From Symbiodinium natans (lineage: Eukaryota; Sar; Dinophyceae; Suessiales; Symbiodiniaceae), in NCBI GenBank assembly GCA_905221605.1, contig CAJNDS010002408.1, forward strand, positions 282,501 to 346,500: a stretch of 64,000 bases of DNA. The letters run 5' to 3'. Below, piece after piece: positions 32,341 through 44,700 of the stretch (positions within the stretch are counted from its first letter, which is position 1; each line of letters starts with the position of its first letter). The notes beneath the pieces were generated by a model. The model did not search any database and was not told where the DNA came from. It was given only the letters and a program-made list of their open reading frames with translations. The translations under genes and the position numbers were made by a program.

Positions 32341-33059
32341 CGTAGTGATGCAAAGCGTGTGTCGAGAGACATGTTGCAGGTGTTTGCTACATGCATTTTC
32401 TCTTCCTGGCAATCAGGCTTTGTTCATCCTTGCGTGATCGTTTGGCAAATTCTGTGTGTATGCTGTCCGTCGGAAGCTCGATCTCCGGAAGGTGTGTGTG
32501 CCAACAGCTTCAACATGTTTCTTAGATTGTCAAGTCAAGGCTGTTGCCTGCTTCGAGGCCTGGCAAGTTCGAGTGCATGTGGAATCTCCATCTTTGGATG
32601 ACTTGGAGGAAGCTGTGTAGTGCAGGGTGGTCAGTGGAAGACTGTCTTGCGTGTATTGGTGCTGGTCTCAGATTTGATTGCCCTCGTCAAGGCACGAAGG
32701 CCTGTGCACAGGTTGAAAAAGATGTGATGTTAAATTGATGTTATCTCCCAAGGACCGGCTGGAAGGATGCCCCGGTCACGCTGGAGCTCACTCCTCATGT
32801 TCTGGTCTCGTTGCCTATTGCAATTCAAATTTAGTTCACTTACTCGGGGCATGCAGGTGCTAGTGCACAATGCTGCGGCTGCGGCCTGCTCTAGCGGTGG
32901 CCAGTGGTTGTCTTCATGTGAGGCCAGGTGACGACTTGGTGAGTCCATGTCGAAGCTGTGGGCGTGTGAGGTCATATTCAACATGGAACGCCGGGATCGT
33001 GCCACCCCGGACCTGGTGTCCCATGGCCTGGACCTGACGAATCCGTCGATCTTTCAGAT

Positions 33060-33120
33060 TGATGGTGTTTGACGGTGTTTGATGGTGTTTGAATTGCGTT
33101 TGATGGTGTTTGTGCTCGTT
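33060..33120. repeat. Short tandem repeat of TTTGATGGTG
   Basis: Five near-copies of a 10-11 bp unit, two of them with a C or an insertion. Confidence 0.75.
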
Positions 33121-33839
33121 CGCCAGGCTCGATCTTGGCAGGGTTGGATGCAGCTGGGCCACCTGTCTCGAGAGTCGTGCACTTTTCTTCTCAGTTGTCC
33201 GTTCGCTTCTGCAGTAAGGCATTGGTTTGTAGTTCAGGTTTGAGCATTTGGATTTTGGTTGTGCTGGTTAGTGCCGGAATCAGCAGTTTCCAAAGCACGT
33301 GGTTCAATCAGGGAAACCGCCGTCGTGCTTCTGGCTTTTGGTCTAAGCGCCCTTTGACTTGAAAGCTTGAAGCTGCTTGTCAAGCTTGTGGTTTGTTTTG
33401 AATGTGTTGATCATGTTGGGCTTCTTGAACGGAGGGCTCCCTTCACGTCATTGTCTTCTTCTGCTCCATGCTTCTGCGCAGTTTGAAGTGGGGACCGAGG
33501 TTTTGTTTCTGCAGACGATGTGCTTGTTACAAGGCTGTGGGACATCGCCATGCTGTTCGTGCAATCTATGCAGAAGCCCAAGTCAGACTTGGTTGCTCTG
33601 GTAGTTGCTTTCTTGATCTTCATCACCATTGGGTAGCAAGGCGGCGCTCAGACATTCAAGCGGACAGCGTGGCCCAGATGTCCGTTGTTGGTGCCATTGG
33701 GTCGGGTGCAGGCTCCAGTATAGTTGCATGGGGAGCAATCTTTGGTTGAGTAAGTGTTCTTTTTGACATGCTATGGCATCTTGGTGGCAAGCGCACCTGG
33801 GTGAAGGCAACGCTTGGAGGCTCATACTGCAGAGCTGGG

Positions 33840-34010
33840 CTTTCGAGAGGGCAAAGGTGGTAAACTCGGCAATCTGCAGCCTTGGTCAGCTCTTCTACTG
33901 GCAACATGCGCCAGATGCCCAGACTCGATCAGACGCTCCATCGCTTGGATTTGGCTGTGACCTAGCAAGCCTCATCTGCAATCTGTCCGCAAGGCATTCC
34001 TTGCTGCAAG
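33840..34010 (+). pseudogene. Pentatricopeptide-repeat-like fragment
   Basis: AKVVNSAICSLGQLFYWQHA followed by LGFGCDLASLICNLSARH fits one and a half PPR units ('VV.N.AISA......WQHAL'). The match is weak, and it may be an exon of the same degraded gene as the neighbouring fragments. Confidence 0.35.
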
Positions 34011-34254
34011 ATGCTGGTTGTAGGCGCGAAGCATTGTGAACCATGGCTCACTGTTTGCACGAGGGGATTGGCAGCCAGTGAGTCAGTGGCAGGCGCTGTG
34101 TGACGGACTTGGTTTCGTACAATGCATACATTGCAGCAACAGGCCCCAAGTGTGCACTTTTTTGCCTGTCGCAGTAGCATGTCCAGAGAAGAAGATATCC
34201 ATGCCAAGATCGCATTCATATGTCATGTGAACGCGCCGTGATTCCGCGAAAAGA

Positions 34255-34345
34255 CCGGTTCAGGAAACTGCCCGATTCAGGATATTTGTAAATGTTCGAA
34301 ATGTTCATTCAGGCAGCTCAGTTTCCCGAATCGCGTTTTCCAAGT
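34255..34345. repeat. Isolated copies of the GATTCAGGAAAC repeat
   Basis: GGTTCAGGAAACTG, GATTCAGG and, inverted, CAGTTTCCCGAATCGCG. They belong to the same family as the array at 35.8-36.3 kb. Confidence 0.6.
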
Positions 34346-34534
34346 TTCTGAGTCCCCTCTTTTTTTTCGTTTTCGAATCTGCAGCTGACCTTGAAAACGA
34401 AGCTTTGGGCAGGGATGGAAGGATGCTGGCATTCGTCTCATGAGGCGTCGCAAATGGGGAGAAGTTCGAGAGAGAAGCATGCGTGCAAAACGCAAGTTAT
34501 TCAAGGAAGACGGTGGAGATGCTTAGTTTTCTGT

Positions 34535-34765
34535 GAAGGTTTTCTCGAAGATGAAGCTCAGTTCGATTGAAGCCGACCAGATTTCCTTTGGTGCTCGCCA
34601 CTTACGGTGGTGTATTCAGGTTTTGCTTTCCTTTTGGAAACCAAAAAGTTCTCAGAGCTTCAGGCCACAATGGCTGTCATGGACGCGGCAGTGCAGTGGC
34701 AACAGGCCTTGTGCCATGAACTCAGCAGTCTGAGCGGCTCCAGAAGAGTGCAGAAAAAGCGAAAC
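34535..34765 (+). pseudogene. Pentatricopeptide-repeat-like fragment
   Basis: FSKMKLSSIEADQISFGA, then in another frame MAVMDAAVQWQQALCHELSS. The order and spacing are those of two PPR helices pairs. The frame change suggests a pseudogene or an unrecognised intron. No gene is recognised from 34765 to 35810 apart from an unassigned open frame at 35365-35652. Confidence 0.4.
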
Positions 34766-35811
34766 ACCCGAACTCCCACACAATCTGTAGTTTGGAGACG
34801 GTAGGAGAGGCGGTTGCCAAGAACCCCAAGCAACAAACCCTTTCCCCAGAACGTGATAGCGGACGCAAGGTCTGGCAATCCATGTCGGCGTTGCAGGCAA
34901 GGCCTTGAAAACAATCCGGGTTCTTCCACTTTGTGGCGTTCGTGCGAGGCGTCTTCCGGTCAGCAGCATTGCTCAATGCCTGCATAAGTGCATGTGTGGC
35001 CTGGGCCTGTTTCTTGCTGAAAAGGAGAGTGCCAGCTGCTCTCACTCAGCACCGTTTGTGATTGAGCGACACTGAGTGCTGCAAGACAGGTCTCGGCAGT
35101 TCTTTGGCGAACAGCGTGTGCTGTTGCCTTCGAACGTCCCAGAGGGCAGGCACTACTGACGGCAGGCAGATGCTGGACAACTTCATGCATTTGATAGGAG
35201 TCGCCCAACCTTGGCTGCTTCGGGACCGTCCTGTTTGGCTGTCAGGTTCTGAGGTTGCAGTGTTTTCAAAAAGTCTCAAAATGTATTGTACATATTGTCT
35301 TGTAAATTGATGAGCCGTAGGCCGTGAAATCTCAGGCAAGGAGGCCGCGTGTTGGTCTTCTTCCTTGGCCGTGATCGACTCCTTGGAGCTGCTCCTTGTC
35401 TCGGATATTCTTGGAGAGTTCTACAGCGTTCTCTCAGGGAGGCCTCTCAGTTCTGGCTTATTCTGGTTTCCAGCTGGTCTTGAAGTCGTTGGGTTATCTT
35501 TCAGAGGTACGAAGAGGGATGTTCTCAGTTGCACTAACAACATCATAGCTTTCAAACACCCACGCAGAGATTTGGACAAGGTTGTTTTTGTGAATAAACA
35601 TGCATGTTTGCTGCTAGGTTTAATGCAGGTTTTGGCACTTGTACAGGAGTAGAGTAGAGGTCATTTTAGTACAGTGTTGGTGCGATGGGCACCGACTAAA
35701 CGGCTCTGTGATACTCCGATGCTCCGCTCTGTTCTGCCTAGTCCGCTGTGGTTGAGGAACGTCTATAGCACTGGCGTTTTGGAGTTTCAGGGTCTTTCGC
35801 CGATCCTAGCA

Positions 35812-36285
35812 CGATTCAGAAACTGGACGCGATTCAGGAAACCAGGATTCAGGAAACTATGCGATTCTGGAAACTGCGATTCAGGCAGCCACACGATTCA
35901 GGAAACCGAAAACGCGATTCAGGGGGGGGGGGTGGGAGGGAGGGGGATGATAACGTTCAGGATCGCGCGCTCCAGTTTTTTGGATCAGCTGGTTTCCGAA
36001 TCCGCTGGTTCCGAATCCGCGCGCTCCAGTTTCCTGAATCAGCTGGTTTCCCGAATCCTGGTTTCCCGAATCCGTGCTTTCAGTTCTGAATCCGCGCTTT
36101 GAAGTTTCCCGAATCCCCGGTTTCCGAATCCGCGCTTGCCAGTTTCCTGAACAAGCGGGTTTCTCGAATCCAGGTTTCCTGAATCAGCGCTTTTAGTTTC
36201 CCGAATCAGGTTTTTACAGGTTTCCGAATCGGGTTTCCAGTTTGCGAATCCGCGCGTTTTCAGTTTCCGAATCCGCTGCTGACCG
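35812..36285. repeat. Minisatellite in two opposite orientations around a G-run
   Basis: Left half (35812-35930): about seven copies of GATTCAGGAAAC and variants. Then a G-rich run with nine consecutive G (35920-35950). Right half (35980-36280): about a dozen copies of the complement, GTTTCCTGAATC, GTTTCCCGAATC or TTTCCGAATCCGCGC. The two arms could pair as a large imperfect cruciform. Confidence 0.8.
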
Positions 36286-36902
36286 TCTTTCGCCACTCTC
36301 GGTGTGGGGTTGTTTTAGGTCAAACGTAGGTCAACCATGCTCCTCGCCTCCTCGCCTCCTACGTCCTGGGCGCAGAGAGTCAAATAATTTTGGTCTGAGG
36401 GTTTGTAAGCAGGCGGGGCGCAACGTCACAAGCCCTGGTCCGAAAGTGCCACGCGCGTTTCCGACTTGTAGCTACTTAGGGCAACTCGCATCAGCACCTT
36501 GTTGCCTGAAAACCGAAGTCCACGAAGCGTGGCTGCAGACTCTGTCGGCTGCACCGGAACCTTGTGCCGCAGGGTCTTGCTTGCAGTGGCCTCACCTGGG
36601 CCATGCTTCAGGTCACGCGTAGTACCGGATGAAACTGCACGAGCCTGTGCCGCACGAGCTTGTGGCAGCTGCAGTCTCAGAGATGCTAACAGGGCATTGC
36701 ATGTAAACAAATGCACGTGCTGCGAGGTTGCGGTGCCTGGCAAGCCAGTTCAGCTGCTTTTCCTCCAACGCGCGAATGCCAGTTTCTCTCTGCCATGCCG
36801 TGTTGTAGTGGCTTCGAAATCAGGCTGAGACGGCCGTTCTCTGGCCGCTTGCTGCCAGAGGCAGGATAGTTTTGTTGGATTGCACACCCTTGTTCACATT
36901 TG

Positions 36903-36990
36903 GTCTGGCGAAAACAAGACACTGAAATTTGCTGCATCTGGTGATGAGGATTGGGAAGTCTGGATGGCCGTGATTTGGGCGTGTGAGGCA
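36903..36990 (+). CDS. Possible PH-domain C-terminal exon
   Basis: The frame gives KTLKFAASGDEDWEVWMAVI. This is the last strand and C-terminal helix of a pleckstrin-homology domain, with the conserved tryptophan. The upstream strands of the domain were not located. It may be one exon of a plus-strand gene or a remnant. No other gene is recognised between 36290 and 38540, apart from an unassigned open frame at 37259-37507. Confidence 0.4.
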
Positions 36991-37887
36991 GGAAGAAGCT
37001 GCTCATCATATGCTTGCCACACGCATTTCGGTGAACGGTCCTCTGTCGAGCCCCAGGTGGCCAGTCGACCCTCCAGGCTCTCAAGCGTGGGCTTCCTTTG
37101 CTTGAAAGCCATGTCGGGGGCATGAGCTTGTCAGGCAACCTTTGGTGATGCTGCCCATTCCACAAGCAAGAGCATCGTAAAAAAGATTGTGCTGCACCGG
37201 CTGAAGTACGTTTCATGCAGCACGTGTTCGTGCATCCCCTCATGGAGTGTGTTGATCTTTGGTTCTTGAGAGTTGGCGCTGGTACGCTGACATCTGGCAT
37301 TTGGCTCTGAAAGGGTGCGCTCCATACCTTGCTTGTCAGGACCTTAGCCAAAGATGTTTCACAGGTCTCCCAGCTTGGATTTCGGCGCAGAAGCATGTGG
37401 CAGCAGTCGCCGAAGTGGACGCGAATCCTGAGAACGGTCAGAAGGGGAATGTAGTTGCCATTGCACAGAAAGATGTGGAACAATGGCGAAACTTCTTGAA
37501 GCTTTGAATCGGAGCAAGTGATGGCATGCGGATTCGACCTAGATTCTAGATGGAGAGCATGTTCAAAGGAGTCGCATCATGCAAAGAAGTAGTTGTGATG
37601 TATGCAATGTGAAGATCAAGCGTCGGTTCCTTGGTGCTTAAGGCCGACATTTGGTGTGTGAGATGGAGGCGCTGTTGGCAATTCTCCAAGCTTTAGCTTC
37701 TGGATCCGATCCGGATTGCCCTCTTATGCGCAGGGGTTGCATGTTGGCTGATCCCTGGACATCAGCAGCTCTACTTTTTGTTATATTCGGCCGTGTCAGA
37801 TATTGATGCATGCCATGTCCCCGGCCGAGAGCCAATAGAGCTTTGAGCTATAAAGGCACAGCCTCTGCGCTACCACCACACAAAATG

Positions 37888-37890
37888 TAA

Positions 37891-37925
<35 letters not shown>
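37888..37925. repeat. GT dinucleotide microsatellite
   Basis: About 17 uninterrupted GT units. Confidence 0.95.
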
Positions 37926-38546
37926 TGACGTGTGCGCAGTTGCTGCCGTTGTTTCACGTCAGTATATAGTGGTTGACTTCTTTCGGTTTCAAGACACCCT
38001 CAGAATCCTGTGCTGTGCAGGCAGGCCAAAGTCCAGAAAGTATGGAGCTCCTTGGCGGTGAGCCAGTCAAAATTGAAGCCATCTTCTCAGGCTTGTGGTA
38101 ATTGCTGTGTCGGTGGCAGCATCAAATACAAGGATGCCAATGTTTGCGGTCATGTGCAGACGCCGAGGCTTGCACTTCCTCACCAGAGGCCAAGGCTGCT
38201 GGAAGCCCGACGCTTTCGCCAACAACAGCACCAGACCCCAGCAGGTGTTAACCTGTTTTAACAGGCATCCACCAATTAACAAGTGAATGCTGTGTGACAA
38301 GGACGCAGATATGTCACCCGGGGTGACCCAATATGACTCATTTGCTGAGGCTGTTGATTTAGAGTTGCCCGTCAAGCTCCGCCCAGCACTCAAACTTTAC
38401 ATCACCCTGTGGCAAACTGGCCATCAGACGAAGAGATGTCAGTGAGCAGGCCTTGACCATTCTTCTTTGCAGATGGCGCAGTGCGCATCATGAGATTTTT
38501 TGCTTTCGATGCTGGTATCGTGCACGGAAGGTTTGCAATGCAACAG

Positions 38547-38657
38547 GTATGATGATGATGAGGAAGATGGGGAGCTGGAAGAGCCACGAGAGCAGTCTTC
38601 CACTCCACCGGACAGCTTGCTGGAGCCAGCACAGGAGCCTTTGCCTTGTTTTTGCAG
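38547..38657 (+). CDS. Possible acidic exon
   Basis: After GCAACAG the frame reads YDDDEEDGELEEPREQSSTP and continues Pro/Glu-rich to TTTTTGCAG followed by GTTACT, a plausible donor. Both edges look like splice sites. No family is recognised. Confidence 0.35.
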
Positions 38658-38701
38658 GTTACTAGACTTTTCGATTTGTTCGTTGACACGAGGACTGGCT
38701 T

Positions 38702-39091
38702 TTGAGCTTGACCCAGAGCCCAGAGTGGTTTCCTCCCGATGTCGGCAGCGCAGCTGACGCACACAAATTTGCTGAAGGATGCTTTAACGGCCTAACCCGA
38801 CCTTTCCGTCCATCTGTCAAGGTCTGGAATTCCCCTATGACCGATGTCTGGGAGCCATGGTTCTCGCCAAAGTCTTGTCCTCAGCATCGAAGACGCATTT
38901 GTCAGGCTGTGGAATGGCTTGATTGGCTTGATCAAGGATGGATTCGCCCTATGCAGACGAGCAGTTTGAGGCGACCGGTCACAGATGCACCAATGCACCA
39001 CCTTTCTTTCTCTTGTTCTCTTGCAGTTTCTGCTTGCCTGGAAGCCCCGTACCTTCCAGGCATGGCCCTGCAGGGCTTACATTGCATTTAG
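38702..39091 (+). CDS. Unrecognised open frame, possible exon(s)
   Basis: A 129-codon stretch with ordinary composition, including AADAHKFAEGCFNGLTRPF, VWNSPMTDVWEPWFSPKS and VEWLDWLDQGWI. It follows the acidic exon on the same strand, so the two may belong to one gene. Function unknown. Confidence 0.3.
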   Translation: MSLTQSPEWFPPDVGSAADAHKFAEGCFNGLTRPFRPSVKVWNSPMTDVWEPWFSPKSCPQHRRRICQAVEWLDWLDQGWIRPMQTSSLRRPVTDAPMHHLSFSCSLAVSACLEAPYLPGMALQGLHCI

Positions 39092-39340
39092 GGCCGTAAA
39101 TGGGAACCACCCGGGCAGACATCTAGCAGTGGTCCGGAACTATTGGCTTCTTTCATGAGAAGCCTCCCTCCGAGACACGTTTCGCTGCTGTGCTGGTGCC
39201 CGGGGCTTTCGGAGTCCTTCGCGGTCGTGCCCATGAGGGGTCATTTCATGGGCTCTTGATGTCGTCACTTGTCTCCGAAGTTACGGTTTTTGGTTTTTTG
39301 CCGGCAAATGTCCTGCCTTCCTGACAGCAAGATCACTATG

Positions 39341-39390
39341 ACCTGACAGCACCTGACAGCACCTGACAGCACCTGACAGCACCTGACAGC
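39341..39390. repeat. Five perfect copies of ACCTGACAGC
   Basis: Exact 10-bp tandem repeat. Confidence 0.97.
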
Positions 39391-39789
39391 GGCTCAGCAG
39401 GCAGCTCTTGCAGCTACTCCACCGGACTATGTCAGCCAGGGCTCAGCCCTCCATGGAACAGGCGACTGATTCGACTGTCAACATTCTTCGCACCTCTGTA
39501 GCTTTCGGGTCTCAAATCAAGGCGCCTGTCGTCCGTGTGCGTGGTCTACTCAGTGCTCACATTGGCACGATGCCGCTGCACGTCAGGAAATCTTGATGAT
39601 CGAAGCCTGTAGCTGCCTTGACTGTGGTAGAAACAGAAGTCAGAGATGGCAACGACTGAGATGGTACTGGAAGCCGGGAAGCTGCCAAAACAAGGCACCA
39701 ACCTCGCCCTGTCTCGTCAATCATTTGTTGCTGCATCCCCTCTGGCCTCCTGATCCAGGAAAACTGCAGTTATTGCCATCTATGTCCGG

Positions 39790-39960
39790 AAGGAGAGAGC
39801 GATGAGAGCGATGAGAGCGATGAGAGCGGTGAGAGCGATGAGAGCGATGATAGCGATGAGAGCGCTTGTGGCGCAATGCGTTGTAGCCCGAAAGCTGTCA
39901 GAGGCGAGCTGAAGGCAAGGAAGAAAGCCAAGGCAGGGGCCCCCAATTCGTGCCCCAATT
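39790..39960 (+). CDS. Possible exon with (Glu-Ser-Asp)n repeat and basic tail
   Basis: Eight GATGAGAGC units encode ESDESDESDESGESDESDDS. The frame then passes directly into a normal-looking basic segment, VRGELKARKKAKAGAP. An acidic Ser/Asp/Glu block followed by a basic stretch is common in nuclear proteins. No family assigned. No gene is recognised from 39960 to 41700. Confidence 0.3.
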
Positions 39961-41703
39961 TGTGCCCCTTGGCATCTTTGCCGACACTGTTACGCCTTCA
40001 TCCCAGGTTGCAATGATGCGAATGGGTGTTATTACACCAAAGGCTGGCCACTTTGCCCATCACCTGACTGAGTTCGATCACAGCTCGTGCACATGAGGCA
40101 AAAGAGTACACGGGAGAAATTCTGAATTTGTCTTCCCTGGTGTGCTTCTGGCCTGTTGAGAATTTGGAGAACCACATGACACAGCAGTGCACTTGATGAA
40201 CTTGCTGAACTTGCATGGTAAGATTCTGCACCGAGCTTCTGCATGATGCTGCGCACAAGGCGTTGTATCATGCTGTACCGAATTTCATGTGCTTTGCTTG
40301 CACCATGCCATGCCAGGTGACCTAAGGGACTCGGAATGCTGGCCATTTTGACTGAAGCCACAGTTGGCAGGATTGACAGGCTCAGTTTCACCATGTGGCC
40401 TCCAGAAACCGGTTCAAAGATGACGCTCTGTGAGGATGCAGACTCACTGGGGCAAGCCCCGTCAAAGGCACATGCCGTCAGATGTCGAAACAAGTCGAAG
40501 CCTTGTGTTATGTGGTGTTGGAAGTTGAATTACAAGCTTTGGCAACAGTTTCGCCATCTTTAGCTTGCCTTAGATCCAAGCACTTGCGTGACCCTTCCAG
40601 CACTATTGCCCTCTTTGGTGGCTGGACCGACTACTGTGTCAACGTACGGCAAAATGTTGACAGTGTGTTGTCATCAAATACCCAGTTGTGTGCTTCGCGC
40701 TTGTCGAGGAGTAAGTAGAACCTTTCGGGCATTCTTGCGCTGTGAGTGTGAGCATAAGTCTCGCAAGCTCTGAGCAATGTGCTAAGACCCGGTTTCACTC
40801 ATTGTGGTTCCAAACCTTGGTTGATGTACCTTCAGTGTACCAGAAGACCGTAGTCTTTTTGTCAAGTTGCGTTGAGGTTTCCAGTGATTTCGCTGTTGCT
40901 TCTGGTGTTTAGGTGGCATCTTTCTGGCGACAATGATTGCCACGTACGCAAATATGAGTGGCCAGCAAAGTGTTGCTCACATGCCCTGGCTTATTTTAAA
41001 TCAAGCCTTTGGCAAAGAGGCTGCCTTATCTGTTTGTCAAGCGAAATGGTGGTGACTCTTGGTTGCGTATGCAGTGTTTGTTGCACATTCTTAAGATCGA
41101 TCTGATGAAGTCAGCTTCGCAAAGTCACATAAAGTGTGAACGTGCCCAGCTGCTTCTGGACACAAGTCTGCTCACTGTAGGCCCTTGGCACGTCCTTGTT
41201 GACGTCGAGACGATACATCACTGGAAAATCTGCCGGTGGAATTTTTTGATCACATCCCAAAGCAAGATAGGTTGATGATAATTGTGCCGCTTTTCAGAAA
41301 AAAGCAAGTGACATCTGCACTATTGATGGGAGTTGAAAGCCGCAGAGAGTGTTGAAAAAGCCGGCTGCACTTGTGGAGACACTTGCGCCTGCCTGCCTCC
41401 AGAGCTCTTTCAGGGTCTTAGAGTGATAGACTTGTGCGAGCGCTGTTCACATGACAAGCTATCATAAGTTTATTATTGTACATTCGCCTTTTGATGAGCA
41501 GCAATCTTTAGAGCCTTAAATGCTTTCAGTGTCTGCGTTTGGGGTCCCAAAGGCCAACAGCACACGAAAGCCGTCCAAGGCCCAACGGCCAACAGATCTC
41601 CAGATCTGCAAAATCGTAGAACACAGAGCACGATTGTACATGAGAGCACCACATGAGTTCAAATAGAGTTCAGATTAGAGGAAAGCTGCAACGATTCAGA
41701 GCA

Positions 41704-44700
41704 ATGGCTCCGTGGCTACTGCTCGGGTCGCTTGTGCTGCAGGACGGCTGTAATAAAGAGAGGTGAACATTCTATCAAGGATCACACTTCGTTTTGTGTG
41801 TGGATGTGCTGCAAGCTCTGCAAGCTGCACAGGCGCAAGGGTTTTACCTGCCTGGAGTGGCTCCACAAGAGTACCTGGATGCTTCCTCGCAGCACTTGGA
41901 GCGGAGTTGAGCCGAACTACACTTGTTTTTGTATCCTCTTTGTTGTATCTCGGCAATCCGTTCCTAGGGGGATCGTGTTGACCTCAAAGTAAACAAGCTC
42001 ACTTCGGTCTCGGGCTCAGATTCGCAGCGTTGAGCCCTTGGCAAACCCTTCACCTGTGAGGTCAAGACTCAGCTCCCGTACAGATATTATGTTTGGGAGC
42101 CTACCTTCTTGCTTTCTGCAGAGGGTCGAAGCCAAAAAGGCCCTGTTACCTTGGCTTGAGGTTTTGCCATACTGTGTCCCCAAGGACGCGGGGCGCACTG
42201 TGCTGACCAGAAGTGGGTCTTTGTACCCGTGGCGCCTCGCAGGAGATCCATGTGGCTGCTGAGAATTTGGGGGAAATCCTGCTCGGTGACTCGATTGAGA
42301 ACTCACTCTACGATGTCAGGTGGGAGTGGTTTTCAGGGAGTGGTTTTCAGTGCGCTGCCTTTGTCGTCCAGTAGTGATGCAGGTGCTCGTGTTGAGATTG
42401 CCTTTATAAACAAGAAAATGCTTTCTTGACTTGTTTCTTTCAAGTGGATCGTGAACCTGAAAATCCACTGAATCCTCGCGCGGGTCCATGAGTTCGGCGC
42501 AATGGTTTGCAGGACATTCGTGTCTGCAACACAAGACACACGCGGTATGGGTACTGGCAGGCTCACCCGAGAAGACTTCCAGCTCGAGATGGGGGTTTGT
42601 TTGAGCCAAGAAGCCGGCCCCAAAACCATCAAAGCAAAGCCGTGAAGGTGACGTCTCCCAAGGTTCACGGTGAGCACGCCGGGGTCCGGGCAAACCCTAT
42701 CTCACCCATCCAAACCTGCGGGTCTCCAGCTCCATCCATCAAAACCTCGAGTTCAAATTGTGACACTGTTTCTGCGACATGTGCGCGTGCATGCATCTAA
42801 GGGACAAAACTGAGCAAGCGTCCAGTTTGGTAGCGCGCACTGCCACTACTGCCACTGCCACCACTGCCACTGCCACTGCCACTGCCACTCACTGCCACTA
42901 GCACTACCACTGCCACTGCCACTGCCACTACCACTACCCACCACTACCCACCACTACCCACCACTACCCACCACTACCCACCACTACCCACCACTAGGCC
43001 GTGAATGTTCTCATTACATGTTCCATTTCGCTTCGTCAAAGAAGTGAGCACCCTGTCAGTGTTTCGTGCTCGTGCTATGTTTAGCACCAGGAAGTTAAAC
43101 CACTGGCGCAGGGCCAGGGAATCTGCACATTTCATGCTCAAGTGTCGCGCTCTGCACAAAGTAGTTTTGCCAATCTCCCCTCTGAACCCAGGCGCACGGA
43201 GTGAATAGAGGGATAAACCTCTAAGTTAAGAAAATTTCCCCTGCCAGCTGCTTCCTCTGAGCCCAGGCACAGGGAGTGAATGGAGGGATAAACCTCTAAT
43301 AGATGAAACTTATCGGAACCAAAACCCCCCCCCCTCCTCCCCCCCGCCGCACCCCTCCAACTCCTCGCCCCCGCTCTCCGAAACAGACTCGAAACAGATG
43401 AAATAGCAGGTGTCGTAAAGCTCCCGCGGCCTTCCATAAGTGCATGGAACTATATACTAGGACGACGACGACGAATACGGCGACGACTACGATTGACTTT
43501 ACTAATCCCATGCGTCGTCTTTGTCCTACTCTGCCACTATTCCCACGATCCATTTCACGATTGGGCGGGGTGAGGCGGGGGGCTGAGCGGGGGCCCCCCT
43601 CAAGCTACATGAAAGTTCCCCACGTCCCAAACACAAAATGCGCAAACACCCACAGACCAAAAACAAAACTTCCCTACTCCTGCGGCACCCATGCACAGGT
43701 TCGAGGGCGCATCCATTCCGAACCATGTGTGCGCGTGTGTGCGCGTGTGTGTGTGTGTGTGTGTGGGTAGGCATTCAATCTGCAACGGTGAGTTCTCAGA
43801 GCAAAGCAGCATTCGCGATCTTCACAGTGCTCGTGCTGGATGCAGGATGAAGGTCAACGTATCGTGTGCCATGGTTTGTGAACGGATGCTGGGCGAAGAG
43901 GAGCAGTAGTTTCAAACGAGTCAAGTGGTGCTTTTGCTTCAGGTATGCAAATGCAACCAGCAATGTAAGTAAGTGGCAAGGTTTCTTATTGGCAAGCTCG
44001 GTCTTTGAATGTATGTGTTTACTCTGTGTGCGAGCTGATTGATAGGAGAAGAGTGTGTTCAAGCGCATGATCGACCATGAATACCAGGCCAAACTCGATG
44101 TCGACTGTTCATACAATCGGTAGCTTTTCCTGTCACAAGCATGTGTGGTCTCGAGGTGAACTGGTTAGTGGACAACTTGCCTGGTGTTGTTGCCCCAGCC
44201 TTCCAATCTCGAGCTATCTGGCCGGTACATCCCGCTTCCTCAGACGATGAAGTACCAAAAGACCAGCACCGGTGCAACCTCGTGCCGCTACACGTTGTGT
44301 TCATATGTCGTCGTCTTTGCATGATCTTCTGAAGTTCTATACTGTAATGGCCACCTCGATTAGGTCACTTGCATGCGAGGTACACAAACGGCTTTCCTGT
44401 TGGCCTGAAGGTCGACGGCAGGTATCTTGTCATGTTTGCAAGAATCTGCGCCGCGCTAACGTGCGGCAACCTGCTGCCACAGCTTTACAAGCCAAACTTG
44501 ACTGTTGCCAGCTACTTCGTCCACAACCACGTGCAGATAGGGCCAGTCGCTTACGGCATTTCACCGCCAAGTCTGGTGGCTCTGAGCTTCATTTGTGCGG
44601 CCGGCAACTACTGGTGGTGTTTCCACATCACATGTCCGCTTGTCCAATGTCACGTCGTTTCAATGTTTCAGGTTGTACTATCACTCCAACTCTGAAGAGT

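Noticed and set aside
36686-37483. 265-codon minus-strand open frame
   Set aside because: Its composition is unremarkable and no motif is seen. It is antisense to the PH-like exon on the plus strand, so it is probably a shadow.
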